Below are positions 52,244 to 64,000 of a stretch of DNA of 64,000 bases, piece by piece. Origin of the DNA: Halorientalis sp. LT38 (lineage in GTDB: Archaea; Halobacteriota; Halobacteria; Halobacteriales; Haloarculaceae); NCBI RefSeq assembly GCF_037031225.1, contig NZ_JAYEZN010000001.1:2294001-2358000 (forward strand), read 5' to 3'. The position numbers and the translations under genes were made by a program. Every line of letters starts with the position of its first letter. The stretch's first letter is position 1. The notes under the pieces are model-generated. The model did no database searches. It saw only the letters and a program-made list of their open reading frames with translations, and was not told the origin of the DNA.

Positions 52244-54037
52244 TCAGTCGGCGACCGCGGCCACGTCCTGTTCGGTGCGGAAGGCCTCGCCGGTGATCTC
52301 GAAGCGCGCGCCGCCCGCCTCGCTTTCGGTGACGGTGATCTCCCAGCCGTGGGCCTCGACGATGGTCTGGATGATCGTGAGGCCGAAGCCGGTGCCGTCC
52401 TCGCTCGTCGTGAACCCCTCTTCGAGCGCCCGGTCGCGCTGCTCCGGGGGGATGCCGGGGCCGTCGTCGGCGACGTAGAAGCCGTCGTCGAGTTCGCCGA
52501 CGGTGACGGTCACGCGTGGGTCGGCGTGTTCCACCGCGTTGCGGAAGAAGTTCTCGAACATCTGCAGGAGGCGGCCGTGATCGCCCTCGACGACGCGGTC
52601 GATCGCGACGGTGAGCGAGCCCTCTTTCGTCGCGACGGTCTCCCAGGCTTCCCTGGCCGTGTCGCCGAGTTCGACGGGATCGGTCTCGCTGACGGACTGG
52701 CCGCTGCGGGCCAGCGTCAACACGTCGTCGACGATCTCGCGCATCCGGTCGAGGGCGTTCTTGGCGGGCGCGACGTGCTCGCTGTCGGTGTCGCGTTCGA
52801 TCAGGTCGAGGCGACCGTCGGCGACCGTCATCGGGTTGCGGAGGTCGTGGGAGACGATGCTGGCGAAGTTGTCGAGCTGTTCGTTCTGGCGTTTCAGCTC
52901 CCGGTTCTGTTCGCGGAGCCGGCGCTTGCGGCGTTCCCGTTCGGTGACGTCGTGGATGAGCGCCACGGTGCCCGAGGCCTCGTCGTCGCCGAGTCGCGTC
53001 ACCAGCACGTCGAAACAGCGCTGCTCGCCCGCGGGCGTTTCGACCCAGATGCCGGTGTGGCGGCCGCTGCCGTCGGCCGATCCGTCCCCCGCGGCCTCGA
53101 AGAAGCCCGGCGTGCCGTCGACGAAGATCTCCGGGGGGATGACAGACGCGATCCGCTTGCCGACGACGCGGTCGTCCTCCCGCGCGAGGATGCGCTTGCC
53201 CATCGGGTTGATGTCGACGATCCGGCCCGCGTGGTCGATCACCATGAAGCCAGTCGCCATCTCCTCGATGGCGCGCTCTCGGGCGATGGGGGTGAGGCTC
53301 TTGGAGTGGCGGCCGGCCAGTCGCATGAGTCGCTCGAGCGGCAGGAACTCGTAACTCCGGTAGCTCACCAGCGCCAGCAGTGAGAGCGCGCCGAACAGCA
53401 GGAAGCCGAGGGGAGTGAGCGTCTGGTAGGGCGTCGGACTCAGCCCGGCGACGCTGAGGAACTGACAGGCGTGGAGGGCGACGATCAGCGAGAGGAGGAA
53501 GAAGGTGCGCTTGCGGAAGACGTTCCGGGACCGCAAGAACATCGCGACCAGCAGCGCCTCGCTGACGAACAGGAGCCCGTACCCCCACGCGTGCTGGGCG
53601 ATCAGGAGCGGTCCGTACGTCACGAACAGCGACGCGCCGGCTGCGCCCGCCTCGAGCGACCCGGGGGCGAACATGAGTTCGGAGCCGACCAGCGCGAGCG
53701 CGCTCAGTACCGTCGGCTCGAGCAGGAGGAGGACGATGAGCAGGGGCCCGGCCCGATCGCCGCGGCCGGTGTACTGGAGGGAGAAAAACAGCCAGAGCGG
53801 CGGCGTGAACACCATCCCGGCCACGGTCAGGCCGCTTCCCAGCAGGCGCACCGCCTGGTCGGTGTGGGAGACGACGATCACCTGCCCGAACGCCCAGAGG
53901 GTGACGGCCAGGGCGGCGAAGGACAGCCAGGTCGAGCCGGCTTTGGGTCGCTCCCGCCAGACCAGCGCCGCGACGGCCAGCCCGAGCGCTCCCGAGAGCG
54001 CGAGCGGGACCGACAGCGGCGCGATCTGCCATCCCAT
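52244..54037 (-). CDS. Membrane sensor histidine kinase (7TM-PAS-HisKA-HATPase), copy 2
   Basis: 597 residues from MGWQIAPLSVPLALSG (ATG 54035-54037), chosen because it aligns with the start of copy 1; the open frame reaches seven codons further. Same architecture: 7TM, PAS (ATGFMVIDHAGRIVDINPMGKR), HisKA (VSHDLRNPMTVADGR), HATPase (ENFFRNAVEHADPR, DDGPGIPPEQRDRALEEGFTT, GTGFGLTIIQTIVEAHGW). It is a tandem duplicate of 50357-52180, separated by 63 bases. Both keep all catalytic motifs, and the divergence is highest in the linker and 7TM loops. Confidence 0.88.
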   Translation of the reverse strand: MGWQIAPLSVPLALSGALGLAVAALVWRERPKAGSTWLSFAALAVTLWAFGQVIVVSHTDQAVRLLGSGLTVAGMVFTPPLWLFFSLQYTGRGDRAGPLLIVLLLLEPTVLSALALVGSELMFAPGSLEAGAAGASLFVTYGPLLIAQHAWGYGLLFVSEALLVAMFLRSRNVFRKRTFFLLSLIVALHACQFLSVAGLSPTPYQTLTPLGFLLFGALSLLALVSYRSYEFLPLERLMRLAGRHSKSLTPIARERAIEEMATGFMVIDHAGRIVDINPMGKRILAREDDRVVGKRIASVIPPEIFVDGTPGFFEAAGDGSADGSGRHTGIWVETPAGEQRCFDVLVTRLGDDEASGTVALIHDVTERERRKRRLREQNRELKRQNEQLDNFASIVSHDLRNPMTVADGRLDLIERDTDSEHVAPAKNALDRMREIVDDVLTLARSGQSVSETDPVELGDTAREAWETVATKEGSLTVAIDRVVEGDHGRLLQMFENFFRNAVEHADPRVTVTVGELDDGFYVADDGPGIPPEQRDRALEEGFTTSEDGTGFGLTIIQTIVEAHGWEITVTESEAGGARFEITGEAFRTEQDVAAVAD

Positions 54038-54160
54038 CTGATTGTGACAGCATCCCACTGAACCGGTAAAACTCCCTGCCCAGTTCTAGCGGGTGATACG
54101 CACACGGGACCCGGACCGGGCAGTCCAACCGTCGGCCCGCTGGCCCTGTCCGGGCGCCGG

Positions 54161-55213
54161 TCAGTCGAGGTCGGCGCCGACGGCCTCGCTCACGTGGTCG
54201 AACCCGTCCCGGTCCAGCAGGTCGAGCAGGCCCCGGTTGATCTCCCGGGCGATCGACGGCCCGCGGTAGACGAGGCCGGTGTACAACTGGACCACGCTCG
54301 CGCCCGCGCGAATCTTCCGGTAGGCGTCTTCGGCGCTGGTGACGCCACCGACGCCGACGACCGGGACGTCCGTGCGCTCGGCGACGAACCTGACCATCTC
54401 GGTGGCCCGTTGCTCGATGGGCTTGCCCGAGAGGCCGCCCGTCTCCGCGCGGTTCGGACTCCGCAGGGAGGCCGGGCGGTCGGTGGTCGTGTTCGTGGCG
54501 ACGACGCCGTCGAGGTCCAGTTCGTCGACCAGATCGAGGGCGTCCTCGACGGCCGGATCCGGGAGGTCCGGCGAGAGTTTGACCAGGAGCGGGGCCGCAC
54601 CCGCGTCCTGCAGTTCGCCCAGGATCGCTTCCATCGAATCGCGGTTCTGGAGCTCGGCGAACCCCTGGGAGTTCGGGCAGGAGACGTTGACGACGAAGAA
54701 GTCACCCCCCTCGGCCACCCGTTCGTAGGTCTCGCGGTAGTCCGCCGGCGCGTCGTCCGGATCCACGTGTTCGGACTTAGCGATGTTCACCCCGACGGGG
54801 ACCGGGGCGTCCGTGGCGGCGAGTCGCTCCCCGACGACGGCGGCCCCGTCGTTGTTGAGGCCCATGCGGTTGATCAGGGCCTCGTCCTCGCGGAGGCGAA
54901 ACATCCGGGGTCGGGGGTTGCCGTCCTGGGGCACGGCGGTGACGCCGCCGACCTCGACGAACCCGAAGCCGAGGGCGGCGAGCGCGCCGGGGATTTCGGC
55001 GTTCTTGTCGAACCCGGCGGCGACGCCGACCGGATTGGCGAACGCCTGGCCGAAGGCCTCGACGGCGAGTCGGTCGTCGTGGACGGCGTATCGCTTCTCC
55101 AGCGCGCGTGCGATGGGGGTCCCGTCCGCGAGTCCGAGCAGTCGGTGGACGCTCCGGTGGGCGGTCTCCGCGGGCAGTCTGAACAACAGGGGTCTGGCTA
55201 GTCCGTAGATCAC
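54161..55213 (-). CDS. pyrD: Dihydroorotate dehydrogenase (quinone), class 2
   Basis: 350 residues, MIYGLARPLLFRLPAETAHRSVHRLLGL. This FMN enzyme oxidises dihydroorotate to orotate in pyrimidine synthesis and passes electrons to quinone. The N-terminal amphipathic helix for membrane contact is present. FMN-barrel motifs are GFGFVEVGGVT, the catalytic serine region FFVVNVSCPNSQGFAELQ, VATNTTTDRP and VQLYTGLVYRGP. The serine base marks class 2. It is preceded on the same strand by a small AbrB-like gene 51 bases upstream. Confidence 0.93.
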   Translation of the reverse strand: MIYGLARPLLFRLPAETAHRSVHRLLGLADGTPIARALEKRYAVHDDRLAVEAFGQAFANPVGVAAGFDKNAEIPGALAALGFGFVEVGGVTAVPQDGNPRPRMFRLREDEALINRMGLNNDGAAVVGERLAATDAPVPVGVNIAKSEHVDPDDAPADYRETYERVAEGGDFFVVNVSCPNSQGFAELQNRDSMEAILGELQDAGAAPLLVKLSPDLPDPAVEDALDLVDELDLDGVVATNTTTDRPASLRSPNRAETGGLSGKPIEQRATEMVRFVAERTDVPVVGVGGVTSAEDAYRKIRAGASVVQLYTGLVYRGPSIAREINRGLLDLLDRDGFDHVSEAVGADLD

Positions 55214-55264
55214 GGGTACTCCTTGTAGGGGATGGACGGGCGATGGAACGGGCCGGAGGACCGC

Positions 55265-55462
55265 TCAGAACTCGTGTTCGACGTCCTCCGGGTCGGCCTT
55301 CTGGATGATGATCTTGTTGTCACGGACTCGAACGAACACCTCGTCGCCGATCTCCATGCCGGCGACGGCCAACTCGTCCTCGTGCAGGTTGATGTGGACG
55401 TTGTGGTACTCGCCATCTTCGTCCTTGGCGCCACTCGGACTCAGCTTCTTTTTTCGCACCAT
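55265..55462 (-). CDS. Small AbrB/SpoVT-like protein
   Basis: 65 residues, MVRKKKLSPSGAKDEDGEYHNVHINLHEDEL. The central stretch HINLHEDELAVAGMEIGDEVFVRVRDNKIIIQKA looks like a swapped-hairpin AbrB-type beta fold: alternate strands with GDEV and NKIIIQK. Such small proteins bind DNA as dimers or act as antitoxins, but no toxin gene is adjacent. A TTACTTAAG box lies about 30-35 bases upstream. It is probably cotranscribed with pyrD. Confidence 0.7.
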   Translation of the reverse strand: MVRKKKLSPSGAKDEDGEYHNVHINLHEDELAVAGMEIGDEVFVRVRDNKIIIQKADPEDVEHEF

Positions 55463-55804
55463 CGCGCTATCGTAGTCGTGGTTCGCCGGAGGAATTACTT
55501 AAGCTTACCGTGCCGGAGTCCGTCTCGTCCCCCGTTCCTCGCTCGCGCGGTCGAGCCGGTCGAATCGTACGCTAATTGCACCGGGTTCACTCGCGATCGC
55601 GACTGCCAGCCAGGCCGGATCGACCGCGAACCGATCGCGCCCGCGCGCCGGAGGGGCGTGAATTCGCCCGATATCGCCCGAATCGGGGCTAAACTTCTCG
55701 ACGGTTTATGAATTTGTATATAAATGTACCGCCAGACGGCGGCCGGGTGCGGGGGTATATTTATGGTGGGTCATGTGCTGAATTGACACGGAGAGGCGAA
55801 AACC
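55463..55804. other. Intergenic region with promoters of the AbrB-like gene and MC1
   Basis: 342 bases without a gene. A TTACTTAAG box near 55496 serves the minus-strand AbrB-like gene. Two AT-rich clusters follow: TTTATGAATTTGTATATAAATG at about 55704-55725 and GGTATATTTATGG at about 55752-55764. Either may drive MC1, whose start codon has a GGAG sequence about ten bases upstream. Nothing else is recognised. Confidence 0.45.
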
Positions 55805-56116
55805 ATGGCACGTGACCAAGACAAGCGCAACTTCGCGCTGCGAGAAACGAACGGAGACGAGTCTAGCGTCTTCTCCGGCGGCACACCACGGCAGGCGGCA
55901 CTGAAGGCCGCCCGACGACTCGATCCGGCCGACAGCGAGTCGGCCGCCGATCGAACGGAGCTCAAACTCCGCGAGAAGGGCACCCACAAGGTCCACATCT
56001 ACGAAGGGTGGGCCTGGGAAGAGGAAGCCCCCGACGACAAGCCGGACTGGATGCCGACCGAGATCACCAAAGGTAACGTGGAGAAACAGGGCGTCGAACA
56101 CCTGGAAGAGATCTGA
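55805..56116 (+). CDS. Non-histone chromosomal protein MC1
   Basis: 103 residues, MARDQDKRNFALRETNGDES. It is a small DNA-bending architectural protein of methanogens and haloarchaea. The family sequence FSGGTPRQAALKAARRL, LREKGTHKVHIYEGWAWEEEAPDDKPDWMP (Trp-rich DNA contact) and ITKGNVEKQGVEHLEEI is present. A GGAG Shine-Dalgarno-like sequence precedes the ATG. Haloarchaeal copies are more acidic than methanogen MC1. It is the gene immediately upstream of the rRNA promoter region. Confidence 0.92.
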   Translation: MARDQDKRNFALRETNGDESSVFSGGTPRQAALKAARRLDPADSESAADRTELKLREKGTHKVHIYEGWAWEEEAPDDKPDWMPTEITKGNVEKQGVEHLEEI

Positions 56117-56398
56117 GAGCGCCGCATCGGGGGACATTTTCGGCGTACCATCGCGTACACGCACACGGGCGCGTACCCACAAACGTAAACCGGACTCCCG
56201 CCTAGCTCCAGCTGCGTGGAAACACCCGACCAGACCGGACGCACCACGCGCGGGATGACCGGTCGGCCTCCGCCCACGCGACAGTTTCTACGTCGCGGAC
56301 ACCCCATTTACCAGATCGAACACACATACGAGATCAATCAGGTAGTCGATCGCGCGCGAGCGTCTCCCACGTGACCGACTGCCGAAGCGCCTCCGCTT

Positions 56399-56690
56399 CG
56401 ACGGCCTTAAGTAAAACACCCCCTTCTGAAGAAATACGAAGGCGGGGCGGTGGGTCGACGCCCACTGCCCGCCAGTCTGCATCGATCCCCTTAAGTGTAT
56501 CAAGGGGATTCAGGCAAACGCGCACGGCCGTTCCGGGATGCGATTTCCCGGACGACCGATCCGATGCCCTTAAGTGTAACAGGGCATTTGGGTTGATGTA
56601 GACGAGGCCGGCTCGGGGCCGACATCGCCCGGGCCGCGGTCCGAACGAACACCGAAGCCCTTATGGGCTCACCCGGTGTACAATTAGGTC
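56399..56690 (+). promoter_or_regulatory. Multiple rRNA operon promoters
   Basis: At least three repeats of a C/T-rich box before TTAAG: CCCCTTAAGTGTAT at 56487-56500, GCCCTTAAGTGTAAC at 56566-56580, and GCCCTTATGGGC at 56657-56668; a weaker one (CCTTAAGTAAAAC) is at 56405-56417. Spacings are about 80-90 bases. Haloarchaeal rRNA operons are known to have several tandem promoters of this kind. Confidence 0.75.
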
Positions 56691-56767
56691 CGCGAAACAT
56701 GAGGATTCCACCCCTGCGGTCCGCCGTATAGATGGGATCTGATGTTAGCCCTGGCAGTTCGGTGACA

Positions 56768-56803
56768 CTCGGTCGGTCCGTGTGTCGTCGAACGTGTTAT
56801 ACC
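56768..56803 (+). other. 16S pre-rRNA processing helix, 5' strand
   Basis: CTCGGTCGGT at 56768-56777 and GAACGTGTTATACC at 56790-56803 pair with the 3' strand at 58376-58408. One mismatch occurs in the inner part, and unpaired bases at 56778-56789 give a bulge-like site. It is the expected processing stem around 16S. Confidence 0.7.
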
Positions 56804-56812
56804 TTCGATAGA

Positions 56813-56865
56813 GCACACCCCATCCGGGGTGTGTCCCGCCTATCCCTCCTGGCTTCGGCCAGGAG
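56813..56865 (+). other. Two leader hairpins just before 16S
   Basis: CACACCCC/GGGGTGTG (about 56813-56832) and CTCCTGGC-TTCG-GCCAGGAG (56846-56865). The second has the very stable UUCG tetraloop and ends three bases before the 16S 5' end. Confidence 0.6.
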
Positions 56866-56867
56866 AC

Positions 56868-58339
<1,472 letters not shown>

Positions 58340-58375
58340 CTGATCGGGACTGAGGTTCGCCTCAGCCCACCTTTC

Positions 58376-58408
58376 GGTATCACACGTTCGCGCCACGAAC
58401 CGACCGAG
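58376..58408 (+). other. 16S pre-rRNA processing helix, 3' strand
   Basis: GGTATCACACGTTC at 58376-58389 and ACCGACCGAG at 58399-58408 pair with the 5' strand at 56768-56803. Confidence 0.7.
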
Positions 58409-58448
58409 CACCTATGAACTGCCAGGGCTAACATTCGTCCGCAGGGAC

Positions 58449-58520
58449 GGGCCCATAGCTCAGCGGCAGAGCGCCGCCTTTGCAAGGCGGAGGCCCTGGG
58501 TTCAAATCCCAGTGGGTCCA
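58449..58520 (+). tRNA. tRNA-Ala (anticodon TGC)
   Basis: 72 bases in the 16S-23S spacer. Acceptor GGGCCCA pairs with TGGGTCC (one G-U), discriminator A, CCA not encoded. The anticodon arm CCGCCTT-TGC-AAGGCGG and the T arm CTGGGTTCAAATCCCAG are clear. No intron. This position is standard in haloarchaeal rRNA operons. Confidence 0.97.
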
Positions 58521-58671
58521 TACCCCGTCCCCGACTCGAACCGTGCCCCTTAAGTGGGGCACACCACTCGACTCGGGTACGGAAGACCGATGCACCACCC
58601 CGTGTGAACGCGGGTGGGAAGGGTTGATGCACGCACCGGCTACCACCGGGCGTTGCAGATGACACTGTGTG

Positions 58672-58720
58672 TACGTGCGATCCAGGCGTCCACTGGACTC
58701 GTGTGCAGTTTATCGAGTCT
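58672..58720 (+). other. 23S processing helix 5' strand with bulge-helix-bulge
   Basis: TACGTGCGATCCAG (58672-58685), central helix GCGT (58686-58689), three-base bulge CCA (58690-58692), then CTGGACTCGTGTG (58693-58705) and TCGAGTCT (58713-58720). It pairs with 61740-61784 and forms an exact BHB motif: two 3-nt bulges on opposite strands separated by four base pairs. Confidence 0.85.
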
Positions 58721-58729
58721 TAACGACGC

Positions 58730-58806
58730 GACTCGGAATTATTCCGAGTCACTACACGACCCGGACCTAGTCCGGGTCACCAACGAGATCCGGATCAGTC
58801 CGGATC
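58730..58806 (+). repeat. Three tandem perfect hairpins in the 23S leader
   Basis: GACTCGGAA/TTCCGAGTC (58730-58750), GACCCGGAC/GTCCGGGTC (58758-58778) and GATCCGGA/TCCGGATC (58787-58806), at 28- and 29-base intervals. Loops are three to four bases. Differences between copies are matched by compensating changes in the partner arm. Confidence 0.9.
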
Positions 58807-58810
58807 ATCA

Positions 58811-61727
<2,917 letters not shown>

Positions 61728-61739
61728 CATACCGCATTG

Positions 61740-61784
61740 AGACTCGATTCCACACGAGTCCAGGCGCTAACTGGATCGCACGTA
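61740..61784 (+). other. 23S processing helix 3' strand with bulge-helix-bulge
   Basis: AGACTCGA (61740-61747), CACACGAGTCCAG (61751-61763), central GCGC (61764-61767), bulge TAA (61768-61770) and CTGGATCGCACGTA (61771-61784). It pairs with 58672-58720. Confidence 0.85.
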
Positions 61785-61883
61785 CCACACAGGTTGTAAG
61801 ATTAGCCTTACACGCCTCGAACTCGGAGACGAGTTCGAGACACCGACACTGGCACTGTCGCGGTTCGATTCCGCGAGTCGGCG

Positions 61884-62005
61884 TTAAGGCGGCCACAGCG
61901 GCGGGGTTACACCCGTACCCATCCCGAACACGGAAGTTAAGCCCGCCAGCGTTCCGGGGCCTACTGGAGTGCGCGAGCCTCTGGGAGACCCGGTTCGCCG
62001 CCTCC
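61884..62005 (+). rRNA. rrf: 5S ribosomal RNA
   Basis: About 122 bases, from TTAAGGCGGCCACAGCGG to GGTTCGCCGCCTCC. The 5' GGCGG and 3' CCGCC ends pair, and the loop ACCCGTACCCATCCCGAACACGG is typical of 5S. Confidence 0.95.
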
Positions 62006-62014
62006 ATTCATATT

Positions 62015-62115
62015 CGACCCTCGCACGGCATCCGCCGTGTGGGGGTCGTTTCATTTCGAACCCCCGTAACCGGGGGTTCGTATCTTTCGAACGACCGGCA
62101 ACCGACCGGTCGTTC
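62015..62115 (+). terminator. Three consecutive hairpins after 5S, likely end of the rRNA operon
   Basis: CACGGC/GCCGTG nested in CGACCC/GGGTCG (62015-62048), followed by a TTTCATTTC stretch; CGAACCCCC/GGGGGTTCG (62057-62080); and GAACGACCGG/CCGGTCGTTC (62089-62115, 10 perfect pairs). The T-rich stretches between them fit archaeal termination. Confidence 0.6.
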
Positions 62116-62157
62116 ATAGTTCATACCTTTATCCCGTGGTAGCCCCACGTACTGTGC

Positions 62158-63354
62158 ATGTCATTCACAGACGGGTTCGCGGAGTCGGAGACGCATCGGA
62201 TGATGCGCGAGACGGCGCGTGAAGTGGCGAGCGACTACGACGACACGTACTGGCGGCAGGTGTCGGAGGGGATGGCACCGACGGAGTTCTGGCAGGACTG
62301 TGCGGACGCGGGGTTTCTCGGCGTCACGGTGCCGGAGGAGTACGGCGGCGAGGGGATGGGGATCTCGGAGCTGACGACGATCGTGGAGGAACTGGTCGCC
62401 CACGGGAGCATGGGCGCGGAGATGCTGTTCGTGGTCAACGTGGTCTTCGGGGCGGTGACGCTGACCGAACACGGGACCGAGGAGCAAAAGGAGGAACTGC
62501 TCGAGCCGCTGGTGAACGGTGACCTCAACTTCTGTATGGCGCTGACCGAGCCGAACGCGGGGCACAACGCGCCGAACCTGGACACGGTCGCGGCGGAGCA
62601 GGAAGATGGGACCTTCCTGATCGACGGGTCGAAACAGTGGATCAGCGGCGTCGACGAGGCCGATCGGATGCTGCTGGTGGCGCGGACGACGCCCAAGGAC
62701 GCGGTGGCGAAGCGGACGCAGGGGATTACGCTCTTTTTGGTCGACCCGCAGGACGAGAACGTCGAGCGGCGGGAACTCGACGTGGGCATCCCGACGCCGG
62801 AGAAGCAGTTCGAGCTGTCATTCGACGGCTACGAGGCGAGCGCGGACGACATCATCGGCACGCGAGACATGGGGCTGTACCAGCTGTTCGACACCGTGAA
62901 CCCGGAACGGCTGGTCGGGGCGGCCGGCGCCATCGGTGTGGGACGCAACGCGATCGAGCGGGCGGTCGACTACGCCAGCGATCGGGTGGTGTTCGACGAG
63001 CCGATCGGGGCCCACCAGGCGATCCAGCATCCACTGGCGGACTCGTACTCGAAGATCCAGGCGGCGAAGTTACTGGTGCAGAAGGCGGCCTGGATGCTGG
63101 ACGAGACCGACGGGACCGAGGGCATGAAGAAGACGGCGGAGATCTCGAACATGGCGAAACTGCGCGCGACGGAGGCGGGCCACGAGGCGACGGACGTCAC
63201 GCTCCAGACCCACGGCGGCAACGGATTCAGCCGCGATTACATGATCGTCGAGATGTGGAAGGGGAGTCGGCTGGGGACGGTCGCGCCGGGCTCCTCGCAG
63301 ATGATGCGCAACCACATCGCCGAACACACGCTGGGGCTGCCCAGGTCCTACTGA
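62158..63354 (+). CDS. Acyl-CoA dehydrogenase
   Basis: 398 residues. It introduces a C2-C3 double bond in an acyl-CoA with FAD, in fatty-acid or branched-chain acid degradation. Family marks are CMALTEPNAGHNAPN, FLIDGSKQWISG, DTVNPERLVGAAGAIGVGRNAIERAVDYASDRVVFDEPIGAHQAIQHPLAD and THGGNGFSRDYMIVEMWKGSRLGTVAPGSSQMMRNHIAEHTLGL. The substrate is unknown. A CCTTTATC box 30 bases before the ATG makes it independent of the rRNA operon. It stands between 5S and tRNA-Cys. Confidence 0.93.
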   Translation: MSFTDGFAESETHRMMRETAREVASDYDDTYWRQVSEGMAPTEFWQDCADAGFLGVTVPEEYGGEGMGISELTTIVEELVAHGSMGAEMLFVVNVVFGAVTLTEHGTEEQKEELLEPLVNGDLNFCMALTEPNAGHNAPNLDTVAAEQEDGTFLIDGSKQWISGVDEADRMLLVARTTPKDAVAKRTQGITLFLVDPQDENVERRELDVGIPTPEKQFELSFDGYEASADDIIGTRDMGLYQLFDTVNPERLVGAAGAIGVGRNAIERAVDYASDRVVFDEPIGAHQAIQHPLADSYSKIQAAKLLVQKAAWMLDETDGTEGMKKTAEISNMAKLRATEAGHEATDVTLQTHGGNGFSRDYMIVEMWKGSRLGTVAPGSSQMMRNHIAEHTLGLPRSY

Positions 63355-63400
63355 CCGAGACCGCTACGCTTAAACGCGATTCTCGACTAGGTTCGAGTGC

Positions 63401-63476
63401 GCCAAGGTGGCAGAGTCCGGCCGAACGCGTCCGCCTGCAGAGCGGATCATCGCCGGTTCAAATCCGGCCCTTGGCT
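63401..63476 (+). tRNA. tRNA-Cys (anticodon GCA)
   Basis: 76 bases. Acceptor GCCAAGG pairs with CCTTGGC. The anticodon stem TCCGC/GCGGA encloses the loop CTGCAGA with anticodon GCA, and the T arm is GCCGGTTCAAATCCGGC. The discriminator base is T, the known identity element of tRNA-Cys. CCA is not encoded. A CTTAAAC box about 30 bases upstream is a promoter candidate. Confidence 0.96.
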
Positions 63477-63598
63477 TCTGTGTCGCGAACGACTCGTGAG
63501 CAACAGGGCACGAAACCGGCACACCGGTCGGACGCGTTAGCAACGTGGATGGGACCCGTACGAACGCTTTTTCACGTGCGGGCCGTCCGTTCGGTGCT

Positions 63599-64000
63599 AT
63601 GGCCGACAGGGACACGGGGACGAACCGGGACGAGTTCGACCGGGACGTGCAGGGCAGGACCGCCCAGCCGGACTTCGATCACCTGACGGGGATCGTCACG
63701 GACGGGATCATCGGCGCCCTCGGGGGACTCGTCGGCACCGCGGCGATGAGCGTCGGGCTCTTCGTGGCGGCGGCGCTGGGCGTGTTCGACACGGCCGCGT
63801 TCGGGACGCTCTCGGACCTGACGGGGCTCGGCGTGGTCTTCCCCGGCCAGGCAGTGACGGTCGGCTACCTCATCTTCGTGGCCGGCGGGATGGTGATCTG
63901 GCCGCTGTTGTTCGTCTCGACTGCGGGCTATCTCCCAGGGGAGACGTTCGCGACGAAGGGGCTCTCCTTCGGATTCGTCCTCTGGACGGGGTTCGTCCTG
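63599..64000 (+). CDS. Multi-helix membrane protein, truncated by the right edge
   Basis: 134 residues visible from the ATG at 63599 (MADRDTGTNRDEFDRDVQGR); no stop before base 64000. After a polar N-terminus come hydrophobic segments at about 34-56 (IIGALGGLVGTAAMSVGLFVAAALGVF), 75-105 and 118 to the edge. A CTTTTTC box about 30 bases upstream supports the start. Small haloarchaeal membrane families (such as DUF6789) look similar, but I cannot assign it firmly. Confidence 0.65.
   Translation, partial: MADRDTGTNRDEFDRDVQGRTAQPDFDHLTGIVTDGIIGALGGLVGTAAMSVGLFVAAALGVFDTAAFGTLSDLTGLGVVFPGQAVTVGYLIFVAGGMVIWPLLFVSTAGYLPGETFATKGLSFGFVLWTGFVL

Noticed and set aside
50364-54128. 1254-residue open frame on the minus strand across both histidine kinases
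   Set aside because: It is an Arg/Pro-rich shadow in another phase of the two clear kinase genes.
58730-58806. CRISPR-like short regular repeats
   Set aside because: Units are inverted repeats within an rRNA spacer, only three copies, with no unique spacers and no cas genes.

Overview
The window comes from a halophilic archaeon of the class Halobacteria. The evidence is the very high GC content, the Asp/Glu-rich proteins, a thermosome, an MC1 chromosomal protein, bacterioopsin-activator-like and histidine-kinase regulators, a PNO1-like KH protein with RIO1 kinase and eIF1A, and a 16S/23S/5S operon with bulge-helix-bulge processing. The genus cannot be fixed by eye. Many genes have a T/A-rich box about 30 bases before the start codon, so leaderless transcription appears to be the rule. 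I use that spacing to choose several starts.

Layout. 1-10.6 kb: end of a DUF460 protein, a repeat-rich secreted protein, a zinc alcohol dehydrogenase, eIF1A, RIO1, an F420-dependent LLM oxidoreductase, a KH protein, the thermosome and an alkyltransferase. 10.7-17.6 kb: a surface-protein island with three secreted or anchored proteins, a signal peptidase I fused to a beta-rich domain, and a sensor kinase. 17.6-28.9 kb: an ornithine-cyclodeaminase-family enzyme, leuS, two regulators, a stress cluster (two single-Cys peroxiredoxins, Hsp20, soluble transducer) and prephenate dehydratase. 29-39.5 kb: genes for the pyruvate dehydrogenase complex (E3, E2, E1beta, E1alpha), a second repeat-rich secreted protein and lipoyl synthase, which makes the cofactor of E2. 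39.6-44.5 kb: a Ski2-like helicase, a NucS-like zinc-finger protein and the tRNA-splicing endonuclease. 44.5-50.3 kb: trpS and pheS-pheT. 50.4-56.1 kb: two tandem histidine kinases, pyrD, an AbrB-like protein and MC1. 56.1-62.1 kb: the rRNA operon with tRNA-Ala. 62.1-64 kb: an acyl-CoA dehydrogenase, tRNA-Cys and a truncated membrane protein.

The most striking observation is a pair of very short ORFs in front of the two aminoacyl-tRNA synthetase loci. Upstream of trpS, a 24-codon ORF encodes WRWRWR. Upstream of pheST, a 26-codon ORF ends in GFGFFFAA. Each starts with ATG 30-31 bases after a T/A-rich promoter box (leaderless spacing). In each the stop codon lies in the loop of a GC-rich hairpin, and each precedes the synthetase start by about 80-145 bases. 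The match between the enriched residue and the amino acid charged by the downstream enzyme suggests leader-peptide sensing of charged tRNA, analogous to bacterial pheM/pheST attenuation. I know of no well-established archaeal example. This is inference from sequence alone.

Other notable points: in the 23S leader, three tandem perfect hairpins whose arms differ by compensating substitutions; a textbook bulge-helix-bulge around 23S, with the endonuclease that would cut it encoded 14 kb upstream; and tRNA-Cys, commonly the last gene of haloarchaeal rRNA operons, displaced behind an acyl-CoA dehydrogenase gene.
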